The notes under the pieces are model-generated. The model did no database searches, was not told the origin of the DNA, and saw only the letters and a list, made by a program, of their open reading frames with translations. DNA of 64,000 nucleotides, taken from contig JAURVB010003156.1 of NCBI GenBank assembly GCA_033002965.1, forward strand, positions 1 through 64,000. The letters run 5' to 3'. How positions within the stretch are numbered: the first letter of the stretch is position 1; every line of letters starts with the position of its first letter. A program made the translations under genes and the position numbers. The stretch comes from Piper betle (taxonomy: Eukaryota; Streptophyta; Magnoliopsida; Piperales; Piperaceae). Positions 21,712 to 34,772 of this stretch are shown here, piece after piece.

Positions 21712-23531
21712 TCAATGCTTCTGATCTGCGGAAAATACCTCAACATAACAAATTGGGCATGCCTGTATCAAAGGGTAAGCAGTAGTATTAAAATATAGCA
21801 GTTACATAGCCAATGTAAAATTATGCTTTTATAATACCAAATGTCAAAGACCGCCACCTTGTTGATGCCAAGCCATCTTGATATGCAACCAACATGAAAG
21901 ATGTGCTTGCATGGCAATGTCATCTGCCTTTCCCTCCGCTTGAAGTTCATCTGGCAGATCACACATCTAGAAACAAGAATCTCGTACTTTGCAATTAGTA
22001 AACAAGAAACAACAAACAAATTCCAACATGTTAACCAATGACATGGAAACAGAAAAAGCGTTACCTTTCATACTGTTTCTTTGTCCTCGAAAAGAAACTA
22101 CATTTGTATTTCTTAACAGGAAGTTTAGAGATTAGATCCTGGGAAAGTCCCCTACTTTGAGTCCCAACTGCTTCACCTAGATCCAACAGTTCCTGTATAC
22201 AGGATATAAAGGTGTAATATGAGATACAAAATGAGGACAAAATCAATGCCCACAAAGTATCTGAACACTGTCATATTTCTGGTTTCTTGTTCACTCTATG
22301 ACAAATACGTAATTGCATCGTATTCTTTGAAAATATTGCAAATCCTTCAACTCAAATGTCACATGCTCTAGCAATTGGAGCAGAAATAAAGCTCTGTATC
22401 GGGCAATCTCCTTCTGGAATCATAATTTTCTCCCTTGTTGGTTACCAATTGGAAAGAATTTCCCCATAACTGAATTGCTTAAAGAATGACGCACCATGAG
22501 CTAGCAACAAAAAACTCGAAAATGGCCAAACAGAACATATCGGCCAAAAAAAAAGAGAATGCCTAATGCTTATGCTACAAGCTGCATATTTTTGTAATTC
22601 CTTGAAAATATATGAAAAGAATATGCAGATCAGTACCTCATATGTCATATCATCCGGATCGATATAGTCCTGCCAAAAGACCTGCAAATCCTTAGAACAA
22701 AGAAGGTGGGAATATTAGCAAGTGAATTTCCATTGAATCATGGAAGAGGCTAACGCAATATTGATTATTCAGTTCTCTGAAAAAACAGTTCTGTAGGTCA
22801 TTAGCACAGAAAAGGATCACTGCCCAAAATTCTTTATTATTGATTTCCCCCTCATTCAGCTTCTATTAATTGTCATTTCATCCAGCGTTCGATGTAATTA
22901 TACGTCATATTGAATCAGAAAACAATGAGGCTTCATACCTGGGAACCACTTGTGCTGTCATGACTCCTCGCACCTATAAAAAACCAGCAAAAAAAAAAAC
23001 AGCAGGAAGAAGAGATACATTAATGATTCCATTATTGAGTGTAAGAAATCAGGACAGGAAAATTCATCTGGAAAATGAAAAGACAGAGAAAACTTGTTAC
23101 CAATAAGACAGCAAAGATTTTGATAGCAAAATTGAATTTCCCTGAACTAACAATCTACAGAAATATAGACAAAATCTTACGTTCTCCAGGGCTCTCATGG
23201 GAATGTGAATCAGAAGCTGCGTTTCCATGTTCATCTCTGTCATCCCTGTCCATTACCCAAACATGACCGCACACATCAGAATCGGCAGTTACTCGACCAA
23301 CAATGTGGAAATACCTTGAGTCCAGGAGAACCGTACTTTTGGGGGCTTGCAGGCCTCAACCAATATGACTCCTCCTGCAACATGAACTCCATGTGAAGAA
23401 CAAATACTTGTAATTTACACAATCTTCTATTCATGTTTGCTGCAGAAACATAACATATTGGTATAAAAAGATTGCACACGCATGACATTTCATCGACCGA
23501 AGGAGTAGTGGGCCTCAAGTTGGCGGTCCAT
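21712..23531 (-). CDS. RING-H2 E3 ubiquitin ligase, BIG BROTHER-like
   Basis: Minus-strand exons with GT-AG borders: 23181-23374, 22939-22973, 22637-22681, 22065-22192, 21858-21966 and 21712-21762 (stop TGA). The spliced core reads VFWQDYIDPDDMTYE, then ELLDLGEAVGTQSRGLSQ, then a C-terminal RING-H2 with CVIC, LPCKHIFHVGC and ACPIC, all eight ligands present. This is the order of the plant BIG BROTHER (BB/ENHANCER OF DA1) family, known as ubiquitin ligases that limit organ growth. The 194-base exon does not keep one frame: EESYWLRPASPQKYG and YFHIVGRVTADSDV, both similar to the family, are offset by one base. That is a frameshift or an unseen intron. A possible first exon starts at ATG 23529-23531 (MDRQLEAHYS) but stops soon after. 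Core confidence is high; the 5' end is uncertain. Confidence 0.8.
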
Positions 23532-23539
23532 TGATCCAC

Positions 23540-25090
23540 TACTTGGCTGGCACTGCTAAATACTGCAAAATGTATGAGCATAATATTTAAAAGACGCCAT
23601 TGAACTTAACAGTAAGAAAGGATCAGAGAGGAATATACATAAATAAATGAAAACACAGGGGCATCAATACCAGATGTTATAAATACCTGTAAGGAGGAGC
23701 AGAGGAAGAACGATTATACAGCAACCTCTGTCCTGCAATATCTCTCGATGCAGAAAGAAAGAAAGAAACAAGGATATAAATGAGACCCAAGTCGACAAAA
23801 TTGGCGTGGAGCAAACCAATAACATCAACAAACAGCAAAAGCCAGGGAATCAGCGAGTGTCATAGCACTGTTACAATTAACAGAACATGACCGACAGCGA
23901 AGTAATAAAGAAGGAAGGAAGAATGAGATGGCTAAATGTATTGGTTCCCAGGCATAGCTCATAAACGAACGAGAAGGGTAGAATGGAAGGAATCAGTTAT
24001 ACTGGCCATCACCGTCTAATGACTGACTTCTAACTTCTCCGTCCCTCCCGAAAGAGCAAAAAAAGTAGAAACTTGGAAGGAGAGAAGAGAATAGCATACA
24101 AGAGTGAACAAACGTGAACATCGTATACATGCAAATTTTAATAATTTAGCACGAGAACAATCGTGACCCAAATTGACCATGGCAATAAATCGGGTAATTT
24201 AATATTCCTCGAGCATTTAGCTTCAGACATAAAATTTAGATAGCTTACTATTGGTTCAAAAGCTCAAGAAATTCAGAAGGATAAATGTTTAGTATTTTCT
24301 TCGAACTTTATAACGTTTTTATGATCCATGTTAGTTCTCTCTCCTCTCCTTTAAGTTGAACAAACCGGCGCAGCATTTCCGGATCTCCACGCCTCATTAT
24401 TAATTAATGGTTGATCGGGAAAAAGCCAACGCTGGGAAAGCTTTCAAGTTGTTCTCCCGCAATAGTGTCAAAATTGCATCCTGCAGATGCAATAGATAGA
24501 TTGCTTAGATCACAAGGAAGATGGATGGTTAAGCCATATCATTACAGGACATGTATAGTTGGCAATTTCTGGCCCTATACAACAATTATTAGGAAGGGAA
24601 CAAAGGGATGAACGTACATGAAAGCACACATTCACGCCTATTGTGTCTGTTTTTTTTAAGACTTCAATTTCATTGTGCACACTTGTTTGGGTATGTCTCT
24701 GTTTGATGAAAGACGTTGAAGCGTCGGTGAAATTGTGTAGAGAGTTAGATAACAGAAATGATAAGTTCTATACAATTTGATTAGTATTCGGGCCTACCAT
24801 CTGTTAATTGGCAAAGCTTTTACAATGGTGTCCTGTTTTAAAGATAGTAAATTTGAGTACCATTTGAATATCAAAAGGATTCAAACAAAAAAATGAAAAA
24901 GATTCATTGCAATTCATGATAATCTCGAGCTTTCAGAAGAGGATGAAAAACGCCTCTTGTCCCGATAAACATCTGTATTTCTGTGACGAATGTTTCATCT
25001 TCGGGGGGCACGACAATTTACAAGCAATCAAATCAATGCAATTAGGATCAGATACATTACAAGGACCAAGCACAGTTAAATAAACACAAA
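23540..25090. other. Upstream region of the E3 gene and intergenic spacer
   Basis: Probable promoter and 5' UTR of the E3 gene up to about 24100 (GAAAGAAAGAAAG run at 23753). After that, AT-rich DNA with no recognised gene. Confidence 0.35.
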
Positions 25091-25187
25091 CTACAACACG
25101 CCTATTCTGGCTGTTCCTTCTTTCGATATAACCATTGCAGATTTTGCAAAGGCTAAAAGCTTATCTCGTCCAACCAGAAGATCAAAC
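25091..25187 (-). pseudogene. Orphan last exon of an unidentified gene
   Basis: A good acceptor (AATTGTTGCAG) is followed by an open reading of 31 codons, FDLLVGRDKLLAFAKSAMVI then SKEGTARIGVL, and TAG at 25091-25093. A 3' UTR-like AT-rich stretch follows. Composition and splice site look like a genuine terminal exon, but I do not recognise the protein. No further exons are found upstream, because a solo LTR begins 60 bases away at 25248. It is either a remnant or part of a gene interrupted by the LTR. Confidence 0.4.
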
Positions 25188-25247
25188 CTGCAACAATTAC
25201 ACAAGGACAGTTTAACTAGACTAGATTGAATGATTAGTTGTGCTTCG

Positions 25248-27670
25248 TGTAACACCCAAAATTCGATTTATGCTCGGGAACCAAACCAGAATATCACTTG
25301 TCCCGGTTAGGTTGGCTAACCCGAACCTAACCGCGAGGATTTACTCTCAACATCTTAAGATGAAAAATTTGTATTGTCATGCATAGATGAATGTACAAAA
25401 ATAAACTTAACATACTACTATATGGATGATATGACAACCAGTTCATACTAATAATAATGACGATAAAAATTGATAAAAACGATAAAGCTGATATATATAT
25501 TATCACATATTGATATTCACACAAAATTCTAATCGGCTACATAATTCATTCTAAATCTTGGGTCTTGACCCATCTGTGCATTCTAATTACTTTTCAATCA
25601 TATGAATTCAATTGTCATACCTTATATCACATCATTCTTAATATAAACACAAAATAAACAAAATATTAATATTTTATCGTCTGACGTGTGTGTATGCAAG
25701 AGACGTCACTGCTCCTCCGTCTATGCTGACTCATCCTCCTCATTATTATCACCTACATATATTATAAAACACATCAGTAACGAGTGTTACTGGTCTAAAA
25801 ATATAACTAATATCAAACTGGTTATCAGAAAAAACTCTTATATGAAAGAAAATATTCATATACTTCTCGTGAACTCTCTGAAGGGCACTTACTGAGGAGC
25901 CACTAGGCTGCAGACCTGGTAACATCCTACCTGGTAACATCCTGGCTGCAGACCTGGTAACATCCTACCTGGTAACATCCTGAACTGACCGTTCTACTGT
26001 GATTTTCTCATTTCATTTGCTAGTCCCTCAGGACTACTAGTATATCCTAAGCCATCTCCTAACCTCCATAATTATCTTGGCCTTAAGCACGAAAACCATA
26101 ATTCTCCTAGCCTTGAGCATGAAAACCGAATACTCTTAAACAATCGCCTTTAGTACCCTTTGAACCACAAGTTCGGGCATGCGCTATACTAAATAGTACA
26201 TGTAAACCTCCACATTTTTCAAGGTGTGAGGAACTCAAAACGAGAGTTGTCAGCTTGAGATTGAAACAGTTCGCTCACTAATCCAGAGCCCGCTTTGACA
26301 GACACGTGCCTGCTAGAGTATGCTAGAGTATTACAGTTGTCAAATTTCTCACCTCTTGTCTCACTAAAAACTCGATAAAATTATATATAGGCCTGGGATT
26401 TATATAATAGGTTCGAGGACAACTTGCGGTGGATCTTGTTTTCGAAAACATACTCAGGGATCTCATCCTCGAACGTTATTAATCTTGAAATAATGTGTGA
26501 CTAAATGGCCCATGTGGAGTGGGATACAACAAATCTACCAATCGACACGTCCACTTACATGTAAAAACAACATACAATAGAGTATATAGATAAAACTAGA
26601 AGTGAGTCATAATGGACCTACTAGAAGCTCCAAACGTGTCCATGTGCCTAGGCGGCGAGCTCCTACTCTGTACCTACACATCAAATCTAGAAACTAGCGT
26701 CCACTAATTGAATGATGCATCAAACTCATCATGAACATCACACATACAATGCAATCATCATCTAACAACAGTCAAACAATCATCAATATAAAAATATTTC
26801 ATCCTATCTAAGTTACATTGCAATCAATTAGCATGCTCTTAATTAGATCACTTACTATCAATCAAATCATGCAAATCATTACTTCATTCATAATCAAATA
26901 TTTAGCATAATAGTTAATCAATCCTAATATGTTGTGCTAATAATTATCAATTTCAAATAATTAAATCGGACAAAATTCTATACCTAATTATTAATCACAC
27001 GACAATGGCAACAAGGTTGTAGCCAGCTCGAGTGAGAATTGTGGGGAAGAGGGAAGGAAGAAAAAGAAGAAGGAAGTTGAGTGAGAAGGATGGTGGTGCC
27101 TGAATGACAGAAGTATGGAATATATAAATGTCAGGGCGAAGAAAACGAGTGGTTGGGAAGAAAAACGAATGGTCAGGTGAGAAAAATGATTGGTCAATGA
27201 GAAAAACAAATGGTCAAGAAGAAAAATGAATGGTTGTCTCGTAATTAAAACTTGACTCGACTCTGACTCGAGTTAAAAATAATACTAACTCGTAATAATT
27301 CTAAAAATCCAGCGAATAGGAAAAAAATCCCATAAAATATAATACACATCAATGACATGCTCTATAACTAATAACCCACCCAAACTACTCATAACGCGTC
27401 CTAATACGTTATTCAACTTAAAAATAATTTTACAATTTAATTAAAATAAATAAAGAAACATCCGAAATATTCTCGTATATTCTGATAACTCATTCTGTTG
27501 CTATTTTATTGGTGTTATCATCATATACTTGGGCACACATGACTCTCATGGTTCATAACACAAGACCGACCTCGGCTCGGTCACTTGTTTTAAAATTGAC
27601 CCGACTAAAAATAACAGTCGAACTGACCGGTTCAGACTATAAAACCCTGATTCGAATCACGGGTTTTACA
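25248..27670. mobile_element. Solo LTR of a Gypsy-type family, copy A
   Basis: It begins TGTAACACCC and ends GGGTTTTACA, the TG..CA ends typical of many plant Ty3/Gypsy LTRs. At 2.4 kb it has no coding frame. It aligns along its length with the element at 52537-55480; shared blocks include CCAGAGCCCGCTTTGAC (26283), a GGTGGATCTT region (26429) and GTAATTAAAACTTGAC (27241). No clean 5-bp duplication flanks it, so one end may be rearranged. A 38-bp unit is tandemly doubled at 25906-25981. Confidence 0.7.
25906..25981. repeat. Two tandem 38-bp units inside solo LTR A
   Basis: A unit starting GGCTGCAGACCTGG and containing two CCTGGTAACATCCT words occurs twice with no mismatch seen. It is absent at the homologous place in the other solo LTR. 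Confidence 0.85.
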
Positions 27671-28029
27671 CGTCTCTTGTACCTTGTTGTCGCAAAGTAA
27701 CTTTGTCAGCCAAGTTCATGTGAAATTTGCACGCCAACTCAAAAGAGTTTGGATTTTGGATGTATATATACATGTATATATAATTGTATCATATGCTATT
27801 ATTAAGGTTTGGCCTAAATTAAACTAATCTATTAAAATTAAGATTAATGGACCATTAATATTTAAGATAAGTATGGATAAATATATGTAAATATCATTTA
27901 ATTTTTAATTTATGAAGGGTTGAATTAGAATTATAAAAAATAAAGATAAATATGGTTATGATCCCTACATTCGCAGTTTTTCTTTCTAGTATCCCATCAT
28001 CGAGAAACTTTAGTTTTGGAAAACCAATG

Positions 28030-30349
28030 TTGAATTTGGAAGATCCAAACCTAAAGAAGTTAAGAATCATTTTACTTTTATAGGTTCAGGTACGCTCCTG
28101 TTATCCAATTTTATTTTCTTGATGATTTAATATGAAGAAGAAAAAAAGGTTTTATTGTGACGTTTTTTTATTTGTGTAATTCGGTTAAGTTAAATATACA
28201 ACAAGTGGTATCAGAGCATCTTTATATTAGATCATTGAGGATTAATTTCATTTGTGTTTAATTTTAGATCAAGATTCAGAAAAAGATTGATCCCAAAATA
28301 AAATCTTATTAGAATTGTCTAGTTCTATATCACTTCCAGATTTAATGATATAGGATCCTAAAATAATACTAGTTTGTAAGAGGGAACAAATTGATATAAT
28401 TTTTAACCCATTTAAAGAACCCCAAATTTGGCACTAGTCATTAGTAAAGGAAAATACAATAAATTTGTATATGGGATGTTTATTCTCAAATCAAGGTCCT
28501 CTTTTTGTAAACTATTAAATGAGGAAAATAAAGTTATAAAAGGAAAAAGGTTATAATTTTAGAAATTTCTAAATAAAGATACTTTTATAACCTTTTTCAG
28601 TTTTATGTTAGTTATGTTTAGGATTATTAAATTTAAATTATAGTTCAGTTATAATTAATATTTTAGAATTTATTAGTTGCTACAATATACTAACAAAGTA
28701 CTATTTTTTATAGAAATTAATTTATTTTAAAATATTAAGACAGTTGTAAGTATATGATTCATGTGGTTATTAATTGCTCAAAAGAAGGTTAATATTTAAC
28801 AAAATTATATACACATTTATGGTAATAAATATGAGATAATTATCAAGATTTCATGTAAATAATAAATTAGTCCAAAGATAGGTTTATTATTTAACATGAT
28901 TTATTATCCATATTTAATTACTGCACTAAGAGTACTACTTACAAATTAATATTTTTGTTAAAAAACTAAATATTAATGTTGTGCTAGGTATCTTTTGATG
29001 TGATTCACCATTGTTTAAATTATTAATCTTATTATGTGAATATTATTTTGTTCTATTTTCAATTAATCAATCTTCTTCTATGATTTTTGCCAACATTAAT
29101 TCAGTTCAAATGGGACATTGAGAAGTGGGAACGTTCAAATCGTATAAGTCTTACAATCATAAAGCGCGGGATTCCAAAGACCTTCAGGGTGATGTGTCTG
29201 ATAAGGTCAGTAGAGCCACTGAGTTCCTTAAAGAAATTGAAAAGCATTTTGTAAAAAAAACAATAACGCTAAAACAAGTACGCTTTTATCGAACTTGATT
29301 TCAATAAAGTTTAAAGGCATAACAAGTATAAAAGAGTACATCTTAGAGATGTTAAATATTGCTTCAAAGCTAAAAGCACTTAAGTTAAAGCTATCTGAGG
29401 ATTTGCTCGTGCATTTAGTTTTAATTTCTCTTTCGGTGCAATTTAGTCAATTTAAGGTCAATTACAACTGTCAAAGGGATAAGTGGACTCTTAATGAACT
29501 CATTTTTTATTGTGTCTAAGAAAAAAAGGTTAAAACAAGAACAAGTTGTTGAAACAAAAGCAGCCTGAAAGTGCTCACTTAGCTAGTACCTATTAGGACA
29601 AAAATAAGAAAAGAAAGAAGGCTAAGGAAGCTAGTAATGGTTCTCACAAACAACAGCAAAAGAAAGAAAATCGGGCTTCTTACTATTTCTTTTGTGATAA
29701 ATGTGAACATATGAAAAATAAATGCACTAAGTATCACGCTTGGCGTGCAAAGAAAGGTCTATTTTTTAGTTTTGTTTGTTCTGAAATTAATTTAGTTTCC
29801 GTGCCAATGCATACTTGGTGGTTAAATTCGAGTGCTACTACTCACATAAGTGTGTTAATACAGGGTTGCCTTAATTGCCGAAAGCCAAATGGTGCTAAAA
29901 GATTCATTTATGCGGGTGATGACAAATCAGTTTTAGTTGAAGCAATTTAGACTTTTAGATTATTATTAAAGACAATATATTATTTTGATATTAAAGAGAC
30001 ATATGTAGTATCGTCTTTTAGACAGAATTTGGTTTCTATTTCTATGTTGGACAAATTTGGTTACTCTTGTTCATTTAGAAATAATAAGTTTAGTCTTTTT
30101 CTAAATTCAAATATTGTGGGTACGAGTTCCTTATTTTTTTATGATAATCTATATTTTCTTTCTAATATCACGTTATTAAATTTGAAAGATCAAAACTTAA
30201 AAAATCAAAAATCATTTTACATGTACAAATTTAGTACGCTTCCATTATCAAATTTTATTTTCTTAATGATTTAATACGAAGAAGAAGAAAAATATTTATT
30301 GTGATGTTTTTTTTTATATATATAATTTAGTTAAGTTAAATAAACAACA
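28030..30349 (+). mobile_element. Degenerate, internally deleted Copia-type retrotransposon
   Basis: The left LTR ends ACAACA at 28203 and is followed by a perfect primer site. Decayed Gag segments follow (LASKLKALKLKLSEDLLVHLVL-like reading at about 29360-29420, WTLNELI). Then come a zinc knuckle with its first Cys lost (FFCDKCEHMKNKCTKYHAW, 29690), a protease site reading NSSATTH where the family has DSGATTH (29825), and the start of the pre-integrase region (SFRQNLVSISMLDKFGYSC, 30015). From about 30178 the sequence changes directly into a copy of the left LTR's last 175 bases and ends ACAACA at 30349. RT and integrase are therefore deleted. The left LTR extends further left than 28030, perhaps to about 27780, but its start is not clear. 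Confidence 0.75.
28206..28217 (+). other. Primer-binding site (initiator-Met tRNA) of the Copia element
   Basis: TGGTATCAGAGC, a perfect match, two bases after the LTR end ACAACA. Confidence 0.85.
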
Positions 30350-30735
30350 AAAAGCACATAAATTCGCCTTTGCCAACTTCACAATATGACGGTGGTTCTT
30401 TCCTTTCCATCTCGCTGGCGCCGAGCTCAGCCCATTAACAAGAAATCACATTTTGCTGCAACAAGTCTTTTCACATAACGAATATTCTTACATTCACAAT
30501 ATGAAGATGCTGATCTTTATCTCAAACCAATAAGCAGTGCAAAACAAGAATTAACGAATTTACATTCACAATGGTACACTTCGCCATTGGTCTCTTCCTT
30601 CCCTTGTACATTCTAAGAGCGACAAACACAGTGAACAGAGTATGAACGTACTCATGGTTTTAGAGGAGTGGTTTGAGACAGAGAAATCAACAAATAGGCT
30701 TACAAAACCCTTTACTTTACAATCTCTTGCAATCA

Positions 30736-32622
30736 TCAGTTCCCCCAATAAGTATCCCACCCAACACTCGCTGCCTTATGACCCTCTACAAACTTCCCAC
30801 CCTCAGGAGCACCTGGAAGAGCGGCTCTTTCTTGTGGAAGGGCTCTCTTTGCCATTGATTTGAACCCTAAAATCCTGAGTACAAAAGGGGCAAGCTCCCC
30901 ATATAGCCTCCCAGAGTGACCAAAAACCTGTAGTAGGAACAAAATAACACGGTCACTCATTCCATCCAATATCTGCAGAGTTTTTGATAAACACAAGACA
31001 CAGAAAAAGTGACATAACCTGAAGAAGAGCCGTCACGAGAATATGAAGTGCATGCGTATTCTCATTCACAATCATAGCAATTCTACTGAAAGTTTGAACA
31101 AGAGTGCCCATCTGCCACGGAATAAGTCATCTTCAATGTTAAACAACATATCAACAACATAAGCAACAGAAAACACCCATGAAAACCAGAGATGGCAGCC
31201 AAGGTGAATCAAAACAAAATTTCTAAAATATGAGTCCAAAAAAAAGGCAAGTTCTCACCGTATTAAGGAAAGACATCCAGAAACCTGGAGGTGATGCCAA
31301 TTGCCCAAATGGACCATTAGGACCTAAATTACTGTAAGGAGAACCCACTCCCATGCCATAATTGCCAACTGGTCCACCCAAGCTTCCGCCATATGGTCCT
31401 CCATATGATCCATAGCCACCATATGAGCCACTATATCCTCCATATGAACTGTTTGCATAAAGTGATCCACCATACGTGCCTCCATATCCCAACGCAGAAC
31501 CATAAGGCCCAGAGCCAAAAGTTGTACTATAGTTACTGCCTGAATTGTACACTGCATTAATGACAAAGATTTGAGTCCACAAACATCTTCTGTAGCCATT
31601 GATTGCGAATGAAGCTAGAATATAGAACTAGCATACATGCAAACTTTAGCACTTAATACCTCCCAAATTGCTTCCGATGTTTCTCTCCCATGGTCTAGGA
31701 GAAAGCCCAGCAGCAGAATTCCTATTTGCAGGACGGCTGTTATCTACTGGAACAATTTCTCCCGCTTTTGCATTGCCTGAAGCCTCAACAACATCGCTGG
31801 TGCTACCAGCAGATGACGGCTCGAAAGGAGCTGCACCGGACTGTGCTGCTGCTCGTTCCCAAGGTTTTGGCGGTGAGCTACCACCTGCAAATTTTGCAAT
31901 TCAATTTCAACCAAAAACACTATTGCAAGTGTTATATTCAAGACGCACAAGGAACACAACACAGTCGTCCACTACACTTGCCCAACAAAAAAACATCACA
32001 ATATACATGGTTGTGAGACATGGAACCGACAGCGTGCACAAGTTGCAATCAACCACAAAACAAACACAGAAATTCGTGATTTTATTCGGTGTCCACGCCA
32101 CCACAACATCCACATTCTACCATACGTTAGTCGGCACAGATAGAGACAGACCAACACATAGCAAATCAAATCTAGTTACCAACACCTTTCGTTCAGGTAC
32201 AAACATATGCACAAAAGGGGAATTCACAAGTGCAAGGGATCAACACCAGAAAATCTCAAACAACAGAAGGATTTATTTTTATTTATACAGTTCAAAGGAG
32301 CGGAGCGGGATTTCTAATTACAATTCCAATTTATTACCAAATTTCAACAAGAACAATATTTTTGGACTCAGAAATATAAAAAAGGAAAAGGAAAGCAATC
32401 CAATTTACACCACAACTAATCCCAACGTACTATTCCAGATCGCCCTAATATTCGCCAAAAAAATCCAATTCTTTCTTTTCTTATTTTGCAACACAGAGAG
32501 AGAAAATCAACCAGAATAGGGAATGCCGAGCATCAAACAGAAGCCGCCGGAATCGAACGAAAAGGGGGAAATAGAATCGGAGAGGGGAAAAGAGCACCTT
32601 TAGAGGGAGGAGTAGCCGCCAT
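30736..32622 (-). CDS. PEX13: Peroxin 13, peroxisomal membrane docking factor
   Basis: Five exons with GT-AG introns: 32598-32622, 31660-31884, 31259-31551, 31019-31111 and 30736-30927. They total 828 bases in one frame (275 aa), with phases agreeing at every junction. The N-terminus is PPKPWERAAAQSG, followed by a second RPWERN motif. Next is a long Gly/Tyr-rich region of YGGYGS and PYGGS repeats, then SPPGFWMSFLNT, a hydrophobic membrane region (exon 4, with HALHILVTALLQ) and FGHSGRLYGELAPFVLRILG. The C-terminus is VGWDTYWGN. Plant PEX13 lacks the SH3 domain of animal and yeast forms, as here. It works in the peroxisomal membrane with PEX14 in docking the PEX5/PEX7 import receptors. The Copia relic ends 386 bases downstream of the stop. 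No damage was seen. Confidence 0.93.
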
Positions 32623-32699
32623 GGGTGGAATACTCGCTGCTCTACTTTTGATTTCTTCTTCTTCTCGGCGGAGAAGAAGGGTGGCCGCTTAGGTCTCCG

Positions 32700-34089
32700 C
32701 TCGCGTGTTCTTCGACGCCACAAAAACTAAACCTTCTTTTCGCCCTTTTTAATTGATGTGAATTAATTGAAATTTTTTATGATTATGATCGTAAATAATT
32801 AATTATAAATTTTCCTACTTTTCAGTTAATTCTCAATAAAAATATAAATGGGTGGAAAGTTAGAATTTCTTTTTTCCCAAAGATAAGTTCTTTACAATAG
32901 GAATAGTATTAGACTGGATTCATACCTTATAGTAACAATAGATATGATCAATTTAAGAATTATTAAGCAAATCAAGTACTCAATCACAACCCAGATCTAC
33001 AAAACTAGTACGTAAGAATTACAAGAAAATTTCAAATTTTGTCGCATGTGGATTTTCTGGACGACAAGCGTATATTTATAAGCAATTAGTCAATCACACA
33101 ACTTCAATTTGTATGTATTTAATAAAATCAAACAAAACCTATTTTATACTTATTAGAGTCAAATAAAACCAACCTATCCTTAATTGGGTAACTCTATATA
33201 TCGTGCAGAGGAAAATAAAATTCTCTCAAGAAACAACTAATCCAAACTAAAATTAAGATTTGGTGGGGCCTATTCGATAATGGGCGGTCCAACAAATTCT
33301 AACAAAATATTTATTTAATTTTAACAAAAAAATATAGTTACATACAAATAAATAAATATAATTTATTTTTAATAAATAAAAAATTTATTAATTAAACAGA
33401 ATTCATATTTTTAACAATTTTTAATTCTAATAAATTATACTCTTAGTTTTTTTCTGAATAATGAATAACAATATATAAACAAATAAAAAAATAAAATTGG
33501 TAAAAATCTAACTTAAATATGTATTCTTAACTTACAAACTTTAATTCAAATAGTATACTTATAAATATTAAAATTGATTAATATTTTTAAATTCTTAATT
33601 TGGATATAATTATACGCGAATGGTTTCACAATGATAAATAATAATAATAATAATAACAATAACTTTAGATAATCAAGTATTAATAAACCCACAAAATTAT
33701 TATTAGGTCAAAATTAACCACGACACAATAAATACCATACATAATAAAATAAAAAACCCTATAAGGAGGTTGATGGCTCCAAAGCACCTTTTTTTTCTTA
33801 AGAGCCTTCTTTTTGACATGTTTATAAGAAAGATTTGACTTAGTAAATCTATAGTCGACTAGCGTTTGGATCTATACCAGGCAAAGTATCCCTAGTTTGA
33901 ATAAGCCATATTTTGACTAAGACTTTGATGATCTTTATTGTGTTTAAAAACTTATCTACTTCCACTATATACTAAAGTAGGATGGATTTTTTTATACTTA
34001 TTTTTTATGCCACAAATATATATGTCTTCGCTTTCGTCTCTTATTGCTCAAACATTTAAAACTTAATTAAAACTCATTCCAAGATTTAT
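32700..34089. other. Intergenic, very AT-rich
   Basis: Immediate upstream region of PEX13 followed by AT-rich DNA with many poly-A/T runs and an AATAAT microsatellite (about 33637-33660). No gene is recognised. Confidence 0.45.
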
Positions 34090-34098
34090 AAGATCTTA

Positions 34099-34772
34099 AA
34101 TAAAATAACCTAATTATTTTTAGGGTTTTACATTACATGTCCAACATGGACTATAAAAGGTCGTGGACATAGATTTGGATATTTTGGCAAGTGTATATAA
34201 TATCATAGTCTTGGATTTAAAATGCCCTGTTGGATATGCTTCCATATTTTTTTATAATTATTCTTCAATAGCTATGACATAAAACAATATTTGTATACAA
34301 TAAAAATACTTTGTCAAAAAGCTAATCTCATGTATAACCTTCAAAAGTTCAAATTTTTATTTTAGAAAGAAAATTATAGTTGGCATCATTACTTTAATAT
34401 ATGTTGTATATAAATAGTATGACTCCATTCAAAAGAGGAAAAATACTTTTTTTTAAAAAAGTTTGTGTAACCATCTTGACAACCACTGATATGATCAGTT
34501 TAGGTTTCTTGAAGCAATCATAAGAAGAAGCCTTCAACCACAACCTAGATTATTTTATGATCAGTATGCATGACTGTATTTTGTGGACAAATATCCAACT
34601 ACTTCATATATGTCATATCTTATTTTGTAAACTGTATAAATGTATTGCCAGTGTAATCTGGATGCCTACATATCTTAACACGATTGCCTTTTTTTGGCTT
34701 CTAAAAGGCAGTCTTCTTGTAATTGTACTTCTTGCGGTACATAACGGAAGCTCTTTTGTAAAAAAAAAAAAA
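34099..34772 (+). mobile_element. Possible retroposed sequence with a poly-A tail
   Basis: A 13-base A run (34760-34772) is followed by AAGATCTTA at 34772-34780. The same 9 bases occur at 34090-34098 and could be a target duplication. The enclosed 0.67 kb has no frame and no recognised parent. A chance match in AT-rich DNA is quite possible, since the word is nearly palindromic. Confidence 0.3.

Noticed and set aside
25248..27670. Reading the TGTAACACCC..GGGTTTTACA ends as a DNA transposon's terminal inverted repeats
   Set aside because: The sister copy has a 5-bp duplication and TG..CA ends typical of LTRs. Length and homology fit a solo LTR better.
28206..28217. tRNA-Met-like word TGGTATCAGAGC (also as AGGTATCAGAGC at 10163-10174)
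   Set aside because: Only the 3'-end complement is present and each lies next to an LTR, so these are primer sites and not tRNA genes.
31668..32519. A 283-codon open frame on the plus strand
   Set aside because: It lies antisense to PEX13 exon 2 and runs through PEX13 intron 1. It has no family motif and no codon pattern of its own.
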